In this document: positions 37,263 through 47,280 of the stretch, piece by piece
Position numbering within the stretch: position 1 is the first letter of the stretch
Layout of the letters: each line of letters begins with the position of its first letter
Source: Shewanella aestuarii
GTDB lineage: Bacteria > Pseudomonadota > Gammaproteobacteria > Enterobacterales > Shewanellaceae
Reading direction: 5' to 3'
Length of the DNA: 64,000 bases
Assembly (NCBI RefSeq): GCF_011765625.1
Contig: NZ_CP050313.1
Location: 2,414,501-2,478,500, forward strand
Translations under genes and position numbers: made by a program
Notes under the pieces: model-generated
What the model saw: the letters and a program-made list of their open reading frames with translations, nothing else
Databases searched by the model: none
What the model was told of the DNA's origin: nothing

Positions 37263-37295
37263 CCCCGTGATGCGAGCGAAGCGAAAGTCGCGGGG
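37263..37295 (+). repeat. Left-end hairpin of the IS605-type element
   Basis: CCCCGTGA (37263-37270) and TCGCGGGG (37288-37295) form an 8-bp stem with one G-T pair; the loop holds GCGAAGCGA. Confidence 0.8.
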
Positions 37296-37308
37296 ATGAA
37301 TCGATAAA

Positions 37309-37521
37309 CTAAACTTTCTCTTGGATATATTTTCGAATTGTATCAACGGAAATATTGCCTACTGAGCAAACGAAATATCCGTCAGACCAGAAAGAGTTCT
37401 CTGTCCAACTGCTTTACAAATTCTCCGGCATCAGCCTAAGAAGTTATTTTCAATATTTAACGACTAAAATCAAATGTAGAGTGATTAGATACTTACAATG
37501 TGAGTTGGTTTGGTATTCCAC
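37309..37521 (-). pseudogene. tnpA: Remnant of the Y1 transposase tnpA
   Basis: On the minus strand a GTG at 37521 starts VEYQTNSHCKYLITLHLILV, the N-terminus of an IS200-type Y1 transposase, which stops at 37450. In the same frame further on, after TAA at 37414, the sequence reads TENSFWSDGYFVCSVGNISV and ends at a stop at 37309, the family's C-terminus. The middle, with the catalytic HUH region and probably more than half of the gene (full length is about 130-150 residues), is gone. It cannot make a working transposase, so the element could only move with help from another copy. Confidence 0.85.
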
Positions 37522-37582
37522 TTGACAACCCCTGCTTATACAGTAGTCTATACAGTATCCTGTGCAGTGGTATATACAGTGT

Positions 37583-38767
37583 ATGAAAAAAACACTCAGA
37601 TACAACTTTAGGTTTAAGCCGACAGTAGAACAAGAAGCCAAACTCGCTGAGTTTGGGGCATGCGCCCGTGGCGTATGGAACTTGTTGTTATCTGAAAATG
37701 TGCGTCGATATCGATATGATAAAACGTTTTTGTTTTACGACGAAATGGCTGGACTTCTCCGTGATTTGAAAATGTTCGAGGAGTTTTCATGGCTTAAAGC
37801 CTTTGACTCTGCGGCTTCTCAGCAGGTAGCTCGTGACCTTGATACAGCACTAAAAAATTCCTCTAACAAAGGCCGAGCTCAGCAATTTCCGACTTTTAAA
37901 ATTAGCTTTAAACTGAAAAGACTTCACGACGATAGCTTTCGATGTGTCAATAATAACGACTGCATCCGCATTGAAAAAGGCGCGATTAGCATTCCGAAAG
38001 TTGGCAAAATACCAATTGTTTTGCACCGAAAATTAGCCAGCAAAATTAAGACGGCAACTGTCAAAATGCGCCACGGAAACTGGTATGTATCACTGACTCA
38101 AGAAGTTGAGTGTAAGAGCGCAAAACAAGTGTTATCAACGCTTGTGGGATATGACATTAATAGCCAATACACTGTTGTTGGCTCAAACGGTTGGTACGTT
38201 AAAAACCCGAAAGCTTTCAAGAAAGCATCATCAAAATTAAAACAAATTCAAGTCCAGTTGAGTCGCCGAACGAAAGGCTCAAATCGCTGGCAAAAAACCA
38301 AATCTCGTTTAAATAAACTTCACGGAAAAATCTCTCGCCAGCGCTTAGCGTTTGCTCACGAAGTATCATGTTCGATAGCCAAGAGCAGTGATATTATAGT
38401 GTTTGAGGATTTGAATGTGAAAGGAATGCAGCAATTTAACGGTCAGATGGTTAACGATAATGTGATGGGGTTAATCACACTATTAACCCAATACAAGGCT
38501 GAATTGAATGGCGCTGTTTACCATGAAATAGGTCGATACGTGAAATCGTCAGGCATTTGTAGCGAATGTGGACACGAACATAAATTCGATTTAAGTGTGC
38601 GAGAATTTTCCTGTGAAAGATGCAAAGCAATGCAGTGTAGAGATTTGGCCGCTGCTAAATCTGTTGCAGATACAGGCAAAAAAGATTTAATGGCGAGTGG
38701 GATACTTGTCAGGGCGCTGCCCAAATCTCAGCAGAAATCACCTCTTAAAACGAAAGTCTTTGAGTGA
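37583..38767 (+). CDS. tnpB: TnpB, RNA-guided nuclease of IS200/IS605 elements
   Basis: TnpB proteins are RuvC-type nucleases guided by an RNA made from the element's right end, and are ancestors of Cas12. The 394-residue protein (from ATG 37583; a GTG seven codons upstream is possible) has the N-terminal FRFKPTVEQEAKL segment, RuvC aspartate Asp191 in VGYDINSQ, Glu275 in IVFEDLNVKGM and Asp354 in QCRDLAAAKS, and a zinc ribbon with Cys326, Cys329, Cys344 and Cys347. All catalytic residues and zinc ligands are present, with no stop or frameshift, although tnpA is destroyed. Some residues around the first motif differ from the common DLG form. Confidence 0.93.
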   Translation: MKKTLRYNFRFKPTVEQEAKLAEFGACARGVWNLLLSENVRRYRYDKTFLFYDEMAGLLRDLKMFEEFSWLKAFDSAASQQVARDLDTALKNSSNKGRAQQFPTFKISFKLKRLHDDSFRCVNNNDCIRIEKGAISIPKVGKIPIVLHRKLASKIKTATVKMRHGNWYVSLTQEVECKSAKQVLSTLVGYDINSQYTVVGSNGWYVKNPKAFKKASSKLKQIQVQLSRRTKGSNRWQKTKSRLNKLHGKISRQRLAFAHEVSCSIAKSSDIIVFEDLNVKGMQQFNGQMVNDNVMGLITLLTQYKAELNGAVYHEIGRYVKSSGICSECGHEHKFDLSVREFSCERCKAMQCRDLAAAKSVADTGKKDLMASGILVRALPKSQQKSPLKTKVFE

Positions 38768-38866
38768 TCAGAGTTTGGTGTGGGAACTGAGAAAAAAGAA
38801 GCAACCTAGTCGTCAAAAAACTAGATTGCAGAAGCCCCGTGATCAAAGCGAAGCGATGTCGCGGGG
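38768..38866 (+). ncRNA. Probable omega RNA region and right-end hairpin of tnpB
   Basis: In related elements the guide RNA covers the tnpB 3' end and the right end of the element. Here the stretch holds CTAGT/ACTAG arms (about 38804-38824) and the terminal CCCCGTGA...TCGCGGGG hairpin (38835-38866). The guide would come from the bases after the hairpin. No transcript is proven; the boundaries are inferred. Confidence 0.45.
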
Positions 38867-38875
38867 TAGTTCACA

Positions 38876-40327
38876 TTACAAACCTCGTAACTGAATACGT
38901 CTTAAAAACTCTGTCATCACACGGTCGTACACTAAATCACCTAAAAACAAATCTTCAACATCGTGATCGATACTGGGATTATCATTCACTTCAATCACGT
39001 AGGCCTTACCGTCAATTTCTTTTAAATCGACACCATACAACCCTGCTCCAATTAGGTTTGCCGCCTTAGTCGCAGTATCAATCACTTGTTGCGGTACCAT
39101 TTTTAAATCGACACAGTCAAAGTCACCACTGCTGACACGTCCGCTTTGGTGATGTTGATAAATTTGCCAATGTCCACGACTCATAAAATAGCGACATGCA
39201 TAAATAGGTTGGCGGTTTAACATACCTATCCGCCAATCGTAATCAGTAGGCATGAAGGCTTGCGCTAAAATTAACGCACTGTGTTCAAATATTTTATTGG
39301 CTTGCTCAATTAATGCTTGCCGATCTTTAACTTTCAATACCCCAAGTGAAAATGCACCGTCAGGCACTTTTAATACCGCAGGTAAACCTATGTTATCAAT
39401 TACATTATCGACCCAATTCTCATCTGATTTTTTAAAGATTAAACTTTTAGGCACAGGCACTTTATGACGATTTAGCAGTTCGGTTAAAAACACCTTGTTG
39501 GTGCACTTCATAATTGACTCAGGATCATCCATTACCACTAAACCTAGCTGCTCAGCGGCTTTGGCAAAGCGATAAGTAAAGTTACTGATATTGGTGGTTG
39601 AGCGAATAAATAAACCGTCAAACTCACTGAGGCGTGCTAAATCGTTAGCCCCAATTTGCACTAAATCCATACCAATGCGATTGGCGGATTTAGTAAATAG
39701 CTTTAATGCAGCTTTATCGGAAGCCGGCATTTTTTCATGTTCGTCAACTAACATGGCAATTTCGTAACGGTAACGTTTCGCTGCTTTGGGTAATTTCCAA
39801 ACTTTTTGAGAAAAAACTTCCAAATACTTGGCAAATAAATCTTGTTCTGGCTCAGTTAAATCTTGAAAAGCTGAGGGTTCGATCGTGTCAACTTGCCACT
39901 TCCCAGCCTGTCTGGATAAGCGTACCACTAATACCGGCACGGTAAATCGTTCAAATATTTTACGAGCAATTTTTTCTAATTGAGGATTATCGCAAAAGCC
40001 AAAATAAATTTTCATTGCAATATCGTTTACTGAATCAGGTAATTTATCTAAACCCGATAAAGGTAAACTGAACAAACGATCTTGGGTCAGATCATTAATA
40101 GTCATCACCCGTGGAATAACCCTGTGCCCTCTTGCTTCTGCCATTAACGAACAATAATAACCCGTACTTAAATAATCATAACTACGGCACAAATTAATCA
40201 CTTGCATCGCACTTCTGTCGGCGTAAGCCCCCATATCTAAATAATCATGAACTGTGACCATATTGTCACTCGGTAGATAAGGTCGCCAATCACTTGCATC
40301 ATCAATAACAATTAAAAACTGAGCCAT
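38876..40327 (-). CDS. RimK-like ATP-grasp ligase with RLAN N-terminal domain
   Basis: A 483-residue protein. The first 190 or so residues match the RLAN domain found in front of some RimK-like ligases (LIVIDDASDWRPYLPS at the start, ARGHRVIPRVMTINDL near 66-80). The ATP-grasp domain follows, with CTNKVFLTELLNRHKVPVPKS, KVPDGAFSLGV (320-330), Asp434 in YGVDLKE and the magnesium-binding Glu446 and Asn448 in VIEVNDNPSID. ATP-grasp enzymes of this type join amino acids to peptides or proteins. It is divergent from the GNAT-C39 gene, only 71 bp between the two chosen starts. The stop codon is 9 bp from the IS605-type hairpin. Confidence 0.85.
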   Translation of the reverse strand: MAQFLIVIDDASDWRPYLPSDNMVTVHDYLDMGAYADRSAMQVINLCRSYDYLSTGYYCSLMAEARGHRVIPRVMTINDLTQDRLFSLPLSGLDKLPDSVNDIAMKIYFGFCDNPQLEKIARKIFERFTVPVLVVRLSRQAGKWQVDTIEPSAFQDLTEPEQDLFAKYLEVFSQKVWKLPKAAKRYRYEIAMLVDEHEKMPASDKAALKLFTKSANRIGMDLVQIGANDLARLSEFDGLFIRSTTNISNFTYRFAKAAEQLGLVVMDDPESIMKCTNKVFLTELLNRHKVPVPKSLIFKKSDENWVDNVIDNIGLPAVLKVPDGAFSLGVLKVKDRQALIEQANKIFEHSALILAQAFMPTDYDWRIGMLNRQPIYACRYFMSRGHWQIYQHHQSGRVSSGDFDCVDLKMVPQQVIDTATKAANLIGAGLYGVDLKEIDGKAYVIEVNDNPSIDHDVEDLFLGDLVYDRVMTEFLRRIQLRGL

Positions 40328-40398
40328 AAAATTTCTGTTGCCTCGCTATGCGATTTACGCATAAATTAACTATCCAAATTGTCTATTCGAGCCGAAAT

Positions 40399-41499
40399 AT
40401 GTTATTTCGTTCTGCCACACTAAACGACTTACCTCAACTTAACCGAATCGAACACAACGCCTTTAGCGGAGACAAAATCAGCGCTAGACAAATGAAACGC
40501 TTTATCAATTCTGACCTTGATCATCTTATCGTTGCCGATGAAAATGGCACATTAGCTGGTTATGCTTTGATTTTGTTCCATCGGGGTACTCGTCTTGCTC
40601 GTCTATATTCCATTGCCGTTTCCCCAGAATTTAGAGGGCGTAACATTGCATTTAAATTAGTCACTCAATGCGAGAATATTGCCGTTGAACATGGCTTCAT
40701 TACATTACGCTTAGAAGTACGAAACGACAATATTGCGGCAAAAAATCTTTATCTGAAAATGGGCTATAAAGTATTAAAAACCTTAGTGCATTATTATGAT
40801 GATCTTGCTGACGGAGTAAGAATGCATAAACGGTTAGATCCTCCTGGTCCAAGTGTTACCTTAAATCTACCTTTGTATATTCAAACAACCGACTTTACTT
40901 GCGGTCCATCCTGCTTATTGATGAGTTTTAATGCATTCGAAGCTGTTGAACACAATAGAATCACTGAGTTAAATATTTGGCGTGAAGCCACCACCATTTT
41001 TATGACCAGTGGTCATGGCGGTTGCAGCGCTAGAGGACTGGCTATTGCCGCCATCAATCGCGGCTTTGACGTTGCCCTTTATAGCCAAGATGAGCCGACA
41101 CCATTTATTACGAGTGTCAGAGACACCAACAAAAAAGCCATCATTGAAATGGTTCATCAAGACTTTAAACAACAACTTACCGCTAAAGGCGTTAGCATTG
41201 CTCAGCAAAATCCAACGATTGAGCAAATTTGTGAATGGATTTCAGCAGGATTTCCAGTGCTTATCATGGTGAGCACATATCGGTTAGATGGTAAAAAAAG
41301 CCCACACTGGATAGTGTTAACAGGCTTTAACGAACATTACTTTTTCTTTCATGACCCATACGTTGAACAAATCGAAAACAGTATTAATTCAGCATTTGTG
41401 CCGATCAGTAAGACTGATTTACTTCACATGGCACGTTATGGCAAACAAAAACAAATCTATTGCTTAATCATTAGAGGGAAACAAAAAGCCAGCAGCTAA
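40399..41499 (+). CDS. GNAT acetyltransferase fused to C39-like peptidase
   Basis: A 366-residue two-domain protein. Residues about 1-145 are a GNAT N-acyltransferase with the acyl-CoA-binding segment VSPEFRGRNIAFKL (75-88). Residues about 155-350 are a papain-like C39 peptidase: Gln162, catalytic Cys168 in TCGPSCL, His303 in PHWIVLTG and Asp319 in FHDPY. The ATG at 40399 opens directly with the GNAT fold, and an earlier in-frame start at 40348 would add 17 unrelated residues. C39 peptidases cut leader peptides; the fusion and the divergent RimK-like ligase suggest a peptide-tagging pathway. Its stop codon overlaps the tilS stop by four bases (convergent). Substrate unknown. Confidence 0.83.
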   Translation: MLFRSATLNDLPQLNRIEHNAFSGDKISARQMKRFINSDLDHLIVADENGTLAGYALILFHRGTRLARLYSIAVSPEFRGRNIAFKLVTQCENIAVEHGFITLRLEVRNDNIAAKNLYLKMGYKVLKTLVHYYDDLADGVRMHKRLDPPGPSVTLNLPLYIQTTDFTCGPSCLLMSFNAFEAVEHNRITELNIWREATTIFMTSGHGGCSARGLAIAAINRGFDVALYSQDEPTPFITSVRDTNKKAIIEMVHQDFKQQLTAKGVSIAQQNPTIEQICEWISAGFPVLIMVSTYRLDGKKSPHWIVLTGFNEHYFFFHDPYVEQIENSINSAFVPISKTDLLHMARYGKQKQIYCLIIRGKQKASS

Positions 41500-42971
41500 T
41501 AAATGTTTAAGCCTATCTCATCTTGCTGGGCGAGGTATTTTTTATCCAACCATAAACCTAAAGCGGCAACCAACTTATCACCATAAAATAGCAGGGGCAC
41601 TTGTTGACGTCGCCAAGGCGCAATACCTGCCTCGTGCCACAGTTTTTTAAGCTCTCGTGCTTGCTGACGACTTTTATGTTCAAACTGTGGTAAGCATTTA
41701 ATACTGCCCGCCGCGCCATATTGGATCCTTACCTGATTGATATCCTTAGGTAAAGCAAGTCTATTACCTTGCTGCACTGTTACAAGTTGCAATTGCCAAG
41801 GAAAATAAGGTAATACTATAGACAAGTCACTTAGGCTTGAATCTAATACGATTTTATTCAACCAAACTTGTATTTTGGCGCTTGCCAGCGCATCGACACC
41901 AATAGCTGAACTTGTTAATACACTTTTATCCAATACATAAGCATACTGCGCATAACGTTTGAGCACTGCACCGGAAAACTCGATGTGGATATTCGCATCC
42001 TCTTTGGCTTCAACAAGTTGGATTAACATTTGCTGTAACTGAATTTGTGATGGTGCAGCAAAACCCTGTTGAAAAATAAATGCTCGCAGCAACTGAGTTT
42101 GCCAAGCTGGTGTTTGAGTGGCTAAAGAATCAAGGTTCAAGCCTACGCCATTATAATGCATAGAATTAACATTAGAATGACTAATCATAGAGGGTAATCG
42201 TAAGCGGGTTTCCTCGTCAATCAACTGTTGTTGCTCAGCAATAAGCGCTGCACTGCGACTGCCCGTTTGGGCAATACTCGGCCAACGTTGTTTGAGTAAA
42301 GGTATGATATTTAGGCGTAAAAAATTGCGATCAAAGCTGTCATCTTGATTGCTTTCATCTTCAATATGACTCAGGTTTTGTAAGGCAGCAAAGGTCTCTA
42401 TGTCATCGCGACTTACTGCCAATAATGGACGGATTTTGTGATAACTCAATCCTGGTTGACTACGTGATTGAGCGCTTTGTTGTTCCCCCATCGCCGCTAA
42501 ACCTTTCGGTCCTTGACCCCGTTTAATCGCAAGTAATAAGGTTTCTAGCTGATCATCTTGATGATGTGCGGTAAGCAAAATGTCGCCAGCAATAAGATGA
42601 TTTTCAATTGCTTGGTATCGGGCTTCGCGGGCAATGGCTTCAAGACTTTGCCGTGGTTTAATGGTTAAATGAACTCTCTCAATGCAAATAGGCAGTTGGT
42701 AACTACTTGCTTGTTGCACACAATGCGCAGCCCACTCTTCTGCATTTTTACTGAGACCATGATGAACATGGACCAGTAAGCAATCAATAGCTGGATAACT
42801 TAGCTTAAATTGACTCAATCCAAAGGCTAACACTTGCGAATCAACCCCACCACTGTATGCAAGTACTAACTTGGGACTTGCGGTTTGGGTGTTATCAACA
42901 TAGCTAACATCCTCAAGGCATGCTTGATATAAATGATGGATTTTTTCAACTAATTTATTGATATCTAACAT
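41496..42971 (-). CDS. tilS: tRNA(Ile)-lysidine synthase TilS
   Basis: Adds lysine to cytidine 34 of the tRNA(Ile2) anticodon, so that it reads AUA instead of AUG; essential in most bacteria. The 491-residue protein carries the PP-loop SGGVDS (40-45), the LLTAHHQDDQLETLL motif with its DD (about 126-140), and the C-terminal TilS domains around LKRYAQYAYVL and REQQ-type ARELKKLWHEAGIAPWRR. It starts two bases after the dnaE stop and is therefore co-transcribed with it. In E. coli accA and other genes lie between; here they do not. Confidence 0.93.
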   Translation of the reverse strand: MLDINKLVEKIHHLYQACLEDVSYVDNTQTASPKLVLAYSGGVDSQVLAFGLSQFKLSYPAIDCLLVHVHHGLSKNAEEWAAHCVQQASSYQLPICIERVHLTIKPRQSLEAIAREARYQAIENHLIAGDILLTAHHQDDQLETLLLAIKRGQGPKGLAAMGEQQSAQSRSQPGLSYHKIRPLLAVSRDDIETFAALQNLSHIEDESNQDDSFDRNFLRLNIIPLLKQRWPSIAQTGSRSAALIAEQQQLIDEETRLRLPSMISHSNVNSMHYNGVGLNLDSLATQTPAWQTQLLRAFIFQQGFAAPSQIQLQQMLIQLVEAKEDANIHIEFSGAVLKRYAQYAYVLDKSVLTSSAIGVDALASAKIQVWLNKIVLDSSLSDLSIVLPYFPWQLQLVTVQQGNRLALPKDINQVRIQYGAAGSIKCLPQFEHKSRQQARELKKLWHEAGIAPWRRQQVPLLFYGDKLVAALGLWLDKKYLAQQDEIGLNIY

Positions 42972-42973
42972 GG

Positions 42974-45900
42974 TTAGTTGAAAACAATTTTGACATTTTT
43001 TGAACCTAACATGGACTCTAACGCTAACATTAACTCATCTGTTGGGTTAACACGCCACTCGTCCCCTAATGTTAACTTACCTGCAGCAGCAGACTGCTGA
43101 TAATGGATTGTCACGGGAACTGCGCCACTTTTCCAAGGCTCAAGAGTTTGCATAAATTGCTCTAACCATTGTGCTGACAAAATATCAGCATCAATATTTA
43201 ATTCGACAGCTTGGGCAAAATGACTGCGAGCCTCACCAATATCAATAATATTTCGGCCATTCATGCGATTACCGCCAGAAAACTCATCAAAACTGACATC
43301 GCCTTCACAAATCAAAATGCGGTCTTTTTCAAGTAAATGGCCAAACTTTTCGAATGGTTCGGTAAAAAGCATAACTTCTAAACGCGCACTTTTATCATCT
43401 AAAGTGACCAGTCCCATTTTGGCGCCACGCTTGGTCATCATCACTCGGGTCGCCACCACTAAACCAGCAGCCTTTACGGTTTTGCCACGCTCTGTTGGGT
43501 GAATATCTTTTAATCGACCTGAAGTATAGTGCTTTAACTCTGCAAGATACTGGTTAATTGGATGGCCTGTTAAGTATAGCCCTAAGGTTTCACGCTCCCC
43601 TTCTAGCCAAATTTTATCTGGCCAAGGCGTGCACTCAACAAATTGTTGTTTATTATCATCTGGCTCGTTATTTAATAGGCCAAACATATCATGCTGTCCA
43701 ATCGCTTCAGCTTTGGCATGCTGGGCAGCTGCGCTAATGGCTTCAGGCAAAGTGGCCATCATCGAAGCACGATGTGGCCCAAGGCTATCTAACGCACCGG
43801 CACAAATCAGTTTTTCAATCACGCGTTTATTGAGCTTTTTAAGATCAATTCGAGCACAAAAATCAAATAGGTCAATAAATGGACCGTCTTTTCGGGCCGC
43901 TAAAATTGACTCTACAGGGCCTTCACCAACACCTTTAATGGCACCAATACCGTAAACAATATTAAGATCATCATCAACGGTGAACTTAAACAGTCCTTTG
44001 TTCACATCGGGGGGAATAAGCGGTAAACCCATGCGCTCACATTCATCCACCAAGGTCACAATTTTATCCGTGTTATCCATATCCGCAGACATAACTGCTG
44101 CCATAAACTGGGCGGGATAATGGGTTTTTAGCCACAGTGTTTGATAAGAAACCAGTGCATAAGCGGCAGAGTGAGATTTGTTAAAACCATAACCAGCAAA
44201 CTTTTCTACCAAGTCGAAAATTTTCATCGACAAGTCGCCATCAATACCGTTTTTGATCGCTCCTTCTTTGAAGATACTGCGCTGCTTAGCCATTTCCTCT
44301 GGTTTTTTCTTACCCATTGCACGGCGCAGCATGTCCGCACCGCCAAGGGTGTAACCTGATAATACCTGAGCAATCTGCATGACCTGTTCTTGGTACAAGA
44401 TGATGCCGTATGTGGGTGAAAGCAGTTCTTTGAGAGATTCGTGCTGATATTGTGAGTCTGGGTATGAGACTTCCTCACGCCCATGCTTACGCTCGATAAA
44501 GTTATCTACCATGCCTGATTGCAACGGACCGGGACGAAATAGTGCCACAAGCGCAATCATATCCTCAAAACAGTCGGGCTGTAGACGCTTAATAAGGTCT
44601 TTCATCCCTCTTGATTCAAGCTGGAATACTGCGGTGGTTTCATATTTTTGCAGTAATCTAAAACAGGCAGGATCATCAAGTTTAATCGCTTCTATGCGCA
44701 CCGGCTCTTTGCCTTCTTTAACAAGGCGCGGATTGATCATCTGCAAAGCCCAGTCAATGATTGTCAGCGTTCGCAGCCCCAAGAAGTCAAATTTAACTAA
44801 ACCGGCAGTTTCAACGTCATTTTTATCAAACTGGGTAACAGGGTTTAAGCCTTCGGCATCACAATAAAGTGGCGAAAAGTCTGTGATACGGGTGGGAGCA
44901 ATCACCACGCCACCAGCATGTTTACCTGCGTTACGTGTCACGCCCTCTAAGCGGCGACACATGTCAATAAGCTCTTTGACATCTTCATCAGCGGCATACG
45001 CCTCAGGCAAAGCCGGTTCGACTTCAAATGCTTTTGCTAGGGTCATCCCGGGCTCTGCAGGAATAAGCTTAGTTAAACGTTCAACAAAACCATAGGGGTG
45101 GCCTAGCACTCGGCCAACATCTCGCACAACGGCTTTTGCAGCCATGGTACCAAAAGTGATAATTTGCGATACCGCCTCTCGGCCGTAAAGCTCTGCCACA
45201 TGGTCAATCACTTCGTCACGCCGATCCATACAAAAATCGACGTCAAAGTCGGGCATAGACACCCGCTCAGGATTCAAAAAACGTTCGAATAATAAGTCAT
45301 ACTCAAGCGGGTCTAGGTCGGTAATTTTTAAGGCATAAGCCACTAATGAACCCGCACCTGAACCACGACCTGGGCCTACAGGAATGCCATGGTCTTTACC
45401 CCATTGAATAAACTCCATTACAATCAGGAAGTATCCAGGGAATCCCATTTGGTTGATAACCTGTAGTTCAACGTCTAAACGCTCGTCATATTCTCCTCGT
45501 CTTTGGGCGCGTATCTCTGGATCGGGAAACAAAAATGCCAATCTTTCTTCTAAACCTTTACGTGACACCTCAACTAAAAAGTCTTCAATGGTTAAATCGC
45601 CCGTGGGAAAGTTAGGAAGAAAGTATTCATGTAAGCGAATGGTGACATTACAGCGCTTGGCGATCTCAACGGTATTAGTAATCGCCGATGGAATGTCAGC
45701 AAATAAGGCACACATCTCATCTTCGCTGCGTAAATATTGTTGTTCGCTATATTTTTTAGGACGACGAGGATCTGCCAAGGTATAGCCGTCATGAATAGCA
45801 ACCCTAATTTCATGAGCTTCAAAGTCATCGGCCTTTAAAAATACCACTTGATTTGTGGCCACCACAGGTAAGCCGGTTTTAGATGCTAATTCAACCGCCA

Positions 45901-46450
45901 TATGTAAATAGCGTTCTTCATCAGCTCGATTAGTGCGTATTAGTTCTAAAAAATATCTATCATTAAAATGAGTTTGGTAAAAGTTAACCAGTTCATCAAC
46001 TTGACCTTGGTTGCCTTTTAATAAAGCTTTACCCACATCACCATCTTTAGCGCCAGATAAAATCAAAATGCCTTTGTTGTAAGTCATTAACCAAGACTGG
46101 TCGATAACGACCCTGCCATCGACATGCCCACGTAAATAAGCTTCACTGATCAATTGGGTTAAGTTTTGATATCCCTCATTATCCATAGCGATTATGGTCA
46201 AAGCACATAAGTCTTTTTCAAAACCCGGTACTTGCATCCAAAAGTCTGCGCCGATAATGGGTTTGATACCCGCCCCATGGGCACCGCCATAAAACTTAAC
46301 TAAGCCACAAAAATTGTTTTGATCCGTTAAGGCAATGGCCGCCATACCTTGAGATTCGGCTGCAGCTAAAATGGGCTTAACTTTGGCCACACCGTCAGAC
46401 ATTGAAAAGTCACTGTGAACACGCAAATGGACAAAACGAGGATCGGACAT
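42974..46450 (-). CDS. dnaE: DNA polymerase III alpha subunit
   Basis: The catalytic subunit of the replicative polymerase. About 1,158 residues from the ATG at 46450, which begins [20 protein letters not shown], the standard N-terminus of DnaE; an in-frame start at 46489 adds 13 unlikely residues. An N-terminal PHP domain (about 5-270), the polymerase core with the [17 protein letters not shown] segment and catalytic [15 protein letters not shown], the fingers region, and a C-terminal OB-fold ([21 protein letters not shown]) are visible in order. It lies 170 bp downstream of rnhB and two bases before tilS. Confidence 0.97.
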   Translation of the reverse strand: MSDPRFVHLRVHSDFSMSDGVAKVKPILAAAESQGMAAIALTDQNNFCGLVKFYGGAHGAGIKPIIGADFWMQVPGFEKDLCALTIIAMDNEGYQNLTQLISEAYLRGHVDGRVVIDQSWLMTYNKGILILSGAKDGDVGKALLKGNQGQVDELVNFYQTHFNDRYFLELIRTNRADEERYLHMAVELASKTGLPVVATNQVVFLKADDFEAHEIRVAIHDGYTLADPRRPKKYSEQQYLRSEDEMCALFADIPSAITNTVEIAKRCNVTIRLHEYFLPNFPTGDLTIEDFLVEVSRKGLEERLAFLFPDPEIRAQRRGEYDERLDVELQVINQMGFPGYFLIVMEFIQWGKDHGIPVGPGRGSGAGSLVAYALKITDLDPLEYDLLFERFLNPERVSMPDFDVDFCMDRRDEVIDHVAELYGREAVSQIITFGTMAAKAVVRDVGRVLGHPYGFVERLTKLIPAEPGMTLAKAFEVEPALPEAYAADEDVKELIDMCRRLEGVTRNAGKHAGGVVIAPTRITDFSPLYCDAEGLNPVTQFDKNDVETAGLVKFDFLGLRTLTIIDWALQMINPRLVKEGKEPVRIEAIKLDDPACFRLLQKYETTAVFQLESRGMKDLIKRLQPDCFEDMIALVALFRPGPLQSGMVDNFIERKHGREEVSYPDSQYQHESLKELLSPTYGIILYQEQVMQIAQVLSGYTLGGADMLRRAMGKKKPEEMAKQRSIFKEGAIKNGIDGDLSMKIFDLVEKFAGYGFNKSHSAAYALVSYQTLWLKTHYPAQFMAAVMSADMDNTDKIVTLVDECERMGLPLIPPDVNKGLFKFTVDDDLNIVYGIGAIKGVGEGPVESILAARKDGPFIDLFDFCARIDLKKLNKRVIEKLICAGALDSLGPHRASMMATLPEAISAAAQHAKAEAIGQHDMFGLLNNEPDDNKQQFVECTPWPDKIWLEGERETLGLYLTGHPINQYLAELKHYTSGRLKDIHPTERGKTVKAAGLVVATRVMMTKRGAKMGLVTLDDKSARLEVMLFTEPFEKFGHLLEKDRILICEGDVSFDEFSGGNRMNGRNIIDIGEARSHFAQAVELNIDADILSAQWLEQFMQTLEPWKSGAVPVTIHYQQSAAAGKLTLGDEWRVNPTDELMLALESMLGSKNVKIVFN

Positions 46451-46620
46451 AGATAAATTCTTATTATTCGATGTTAAAAAAGGATGCAAAAAAGTAATCG
46501 AAAATCTTGTTCAGACTAGCAAACTCTTAAATAGGTTCCAATCATTTGTGCTGTTGCTTAGCTTATTGAATGAACCCAAATAAATCATTACACAAATTAA
46601 ATTGATAAAAGGCTGCCGAT

Positions 46621-47256
46621 TTAGCTGCGACTCAAACGCTCTGCTACAGGCTTAAAACTTTTTCGATGCTCAGCCAGTACGCCATGCAATTCAAGCGCCT
46701 CAAAATGCGCCTTGGTTGGGTAACCCTTATGTTTAGCAAAACCATATTGAGGATACTTAGCATCAAGCAGAGCCATTTCATTATCGCGGGTGACTTTGGC
46801 AATAATTGAGGCTGCACTGATAGCTGCAACTAAGCCATCACCTTTAATAATGGCATGGGATACAACACCAAACTCGGGGACTCGGTTACCGTCCACTAAT
46901 ACACGCTCAGGTTGAATATCTAATCCTGCAACCGCACGCTGCATCGCCAACATAGTGGCATGTAAAATATTTAACTGATCGATTTCTTGTGGATTAGCAC
47001 GGCCAACACTGACAGATAACGCATTGTCTAAAATCAATTGATATAAGGCATAGCGTCGTTTCTCAGACAATTTTTTAGAATCATTTAGCCCTTCGATAGG
47101 CTTGCTAGGATCTAATATCACAGCAGCAGTAACCACATCACCAACGAGAGGGCCGCGCCCCACTTCATCTACGCCAGCCACCAAGCCATTTGATAACAAT
47201 TCAACTTGCTCAGGTGTAATGGCTTTAATTAGCGTCGGTAATGCAATGACTGACAT
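46621..47256 (-). CDS. rnhB: Ribonuclease HII
   Basis: Removes ribonucleotides from DNA. The 211-residue protein has [15 protein letters not shown] with catalytic Asp30 and Glu31, [12 protein letters not shown], the third acid in VDGNRVP-type LVDGN, and [13 protein letters not shown] with its Asp, all family marks. It lies 24 bp after lpxB, the conserved lpxB-rnhB-dnaE order. Length is typical (E. coli 198). Confidence 0.95.
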   Translation of the reverse strand: MSVIALPTLIKAITPEQVELLSNGLVAGVDEVGRGPLVGDVVTAAVILDPSKPIEGLNDSKKLSEKRRYALYQLILDNALSVSVGRANPQEIDQLNILHATMLAMQRAVAGLDIQPERVLVDGNRVPEFGVVSHAIIKGDGLVAAISAASIIAKVTRDNEMALLDAKYPQYGFAKHKGYPTKAHFEALELHGVLAEHRKSFKPVAERLSRS

Positions 47257-47280
47257 AACAAACTCACTTTAAATTTCGAA

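Larger units (their letters stand above)
37263..38866. mobile_element. IS200/IS605-type element with decayed tnpA and intact tnpB
   Basis: The element is bounded by two subterminal hairpins in the same orientation, CCCCGTGA...TCGCGGGG at 37263-37295 and 38835-38866, each with GCGAAGCGA in the loop. These are the usual recognition structures of IS200/IS605 transposons, which move as single strands and make no target duplication. Inside are a tnpA remnant (minus strand) and tnpB (plus strand), divergent as in IS605. The exact ends lie outside the hairpins and are not fixed: a candidate TTGAT target is at 37235-37239 and the right end is within about 10 bp of the RimK-like gene's stop codon. Confidence 0.85.

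Noticed and set aside
37450..37641. 63-codon minus-strand ORF taken as a gene
   Set aside because: Only its last 23 codons have meaning, as the start of the decayed tnpA; the rest overlaps tnpB.
37263..38866. The two CCCCGTGA...TCGCGGGG hairpins as a CRISPR or REP array
   Set aside because: Only two copies occur and they flank tnpA and tnpB; they are best seen as the subterminal hairpins of an IS200/IS605-type element.
44141..45095. Several ORFs of 70-118 codons on the plus strand within dnaE
   Set aside because: They are reverse-strand shadows of a highly conserved polymerase gene and have no start signals.
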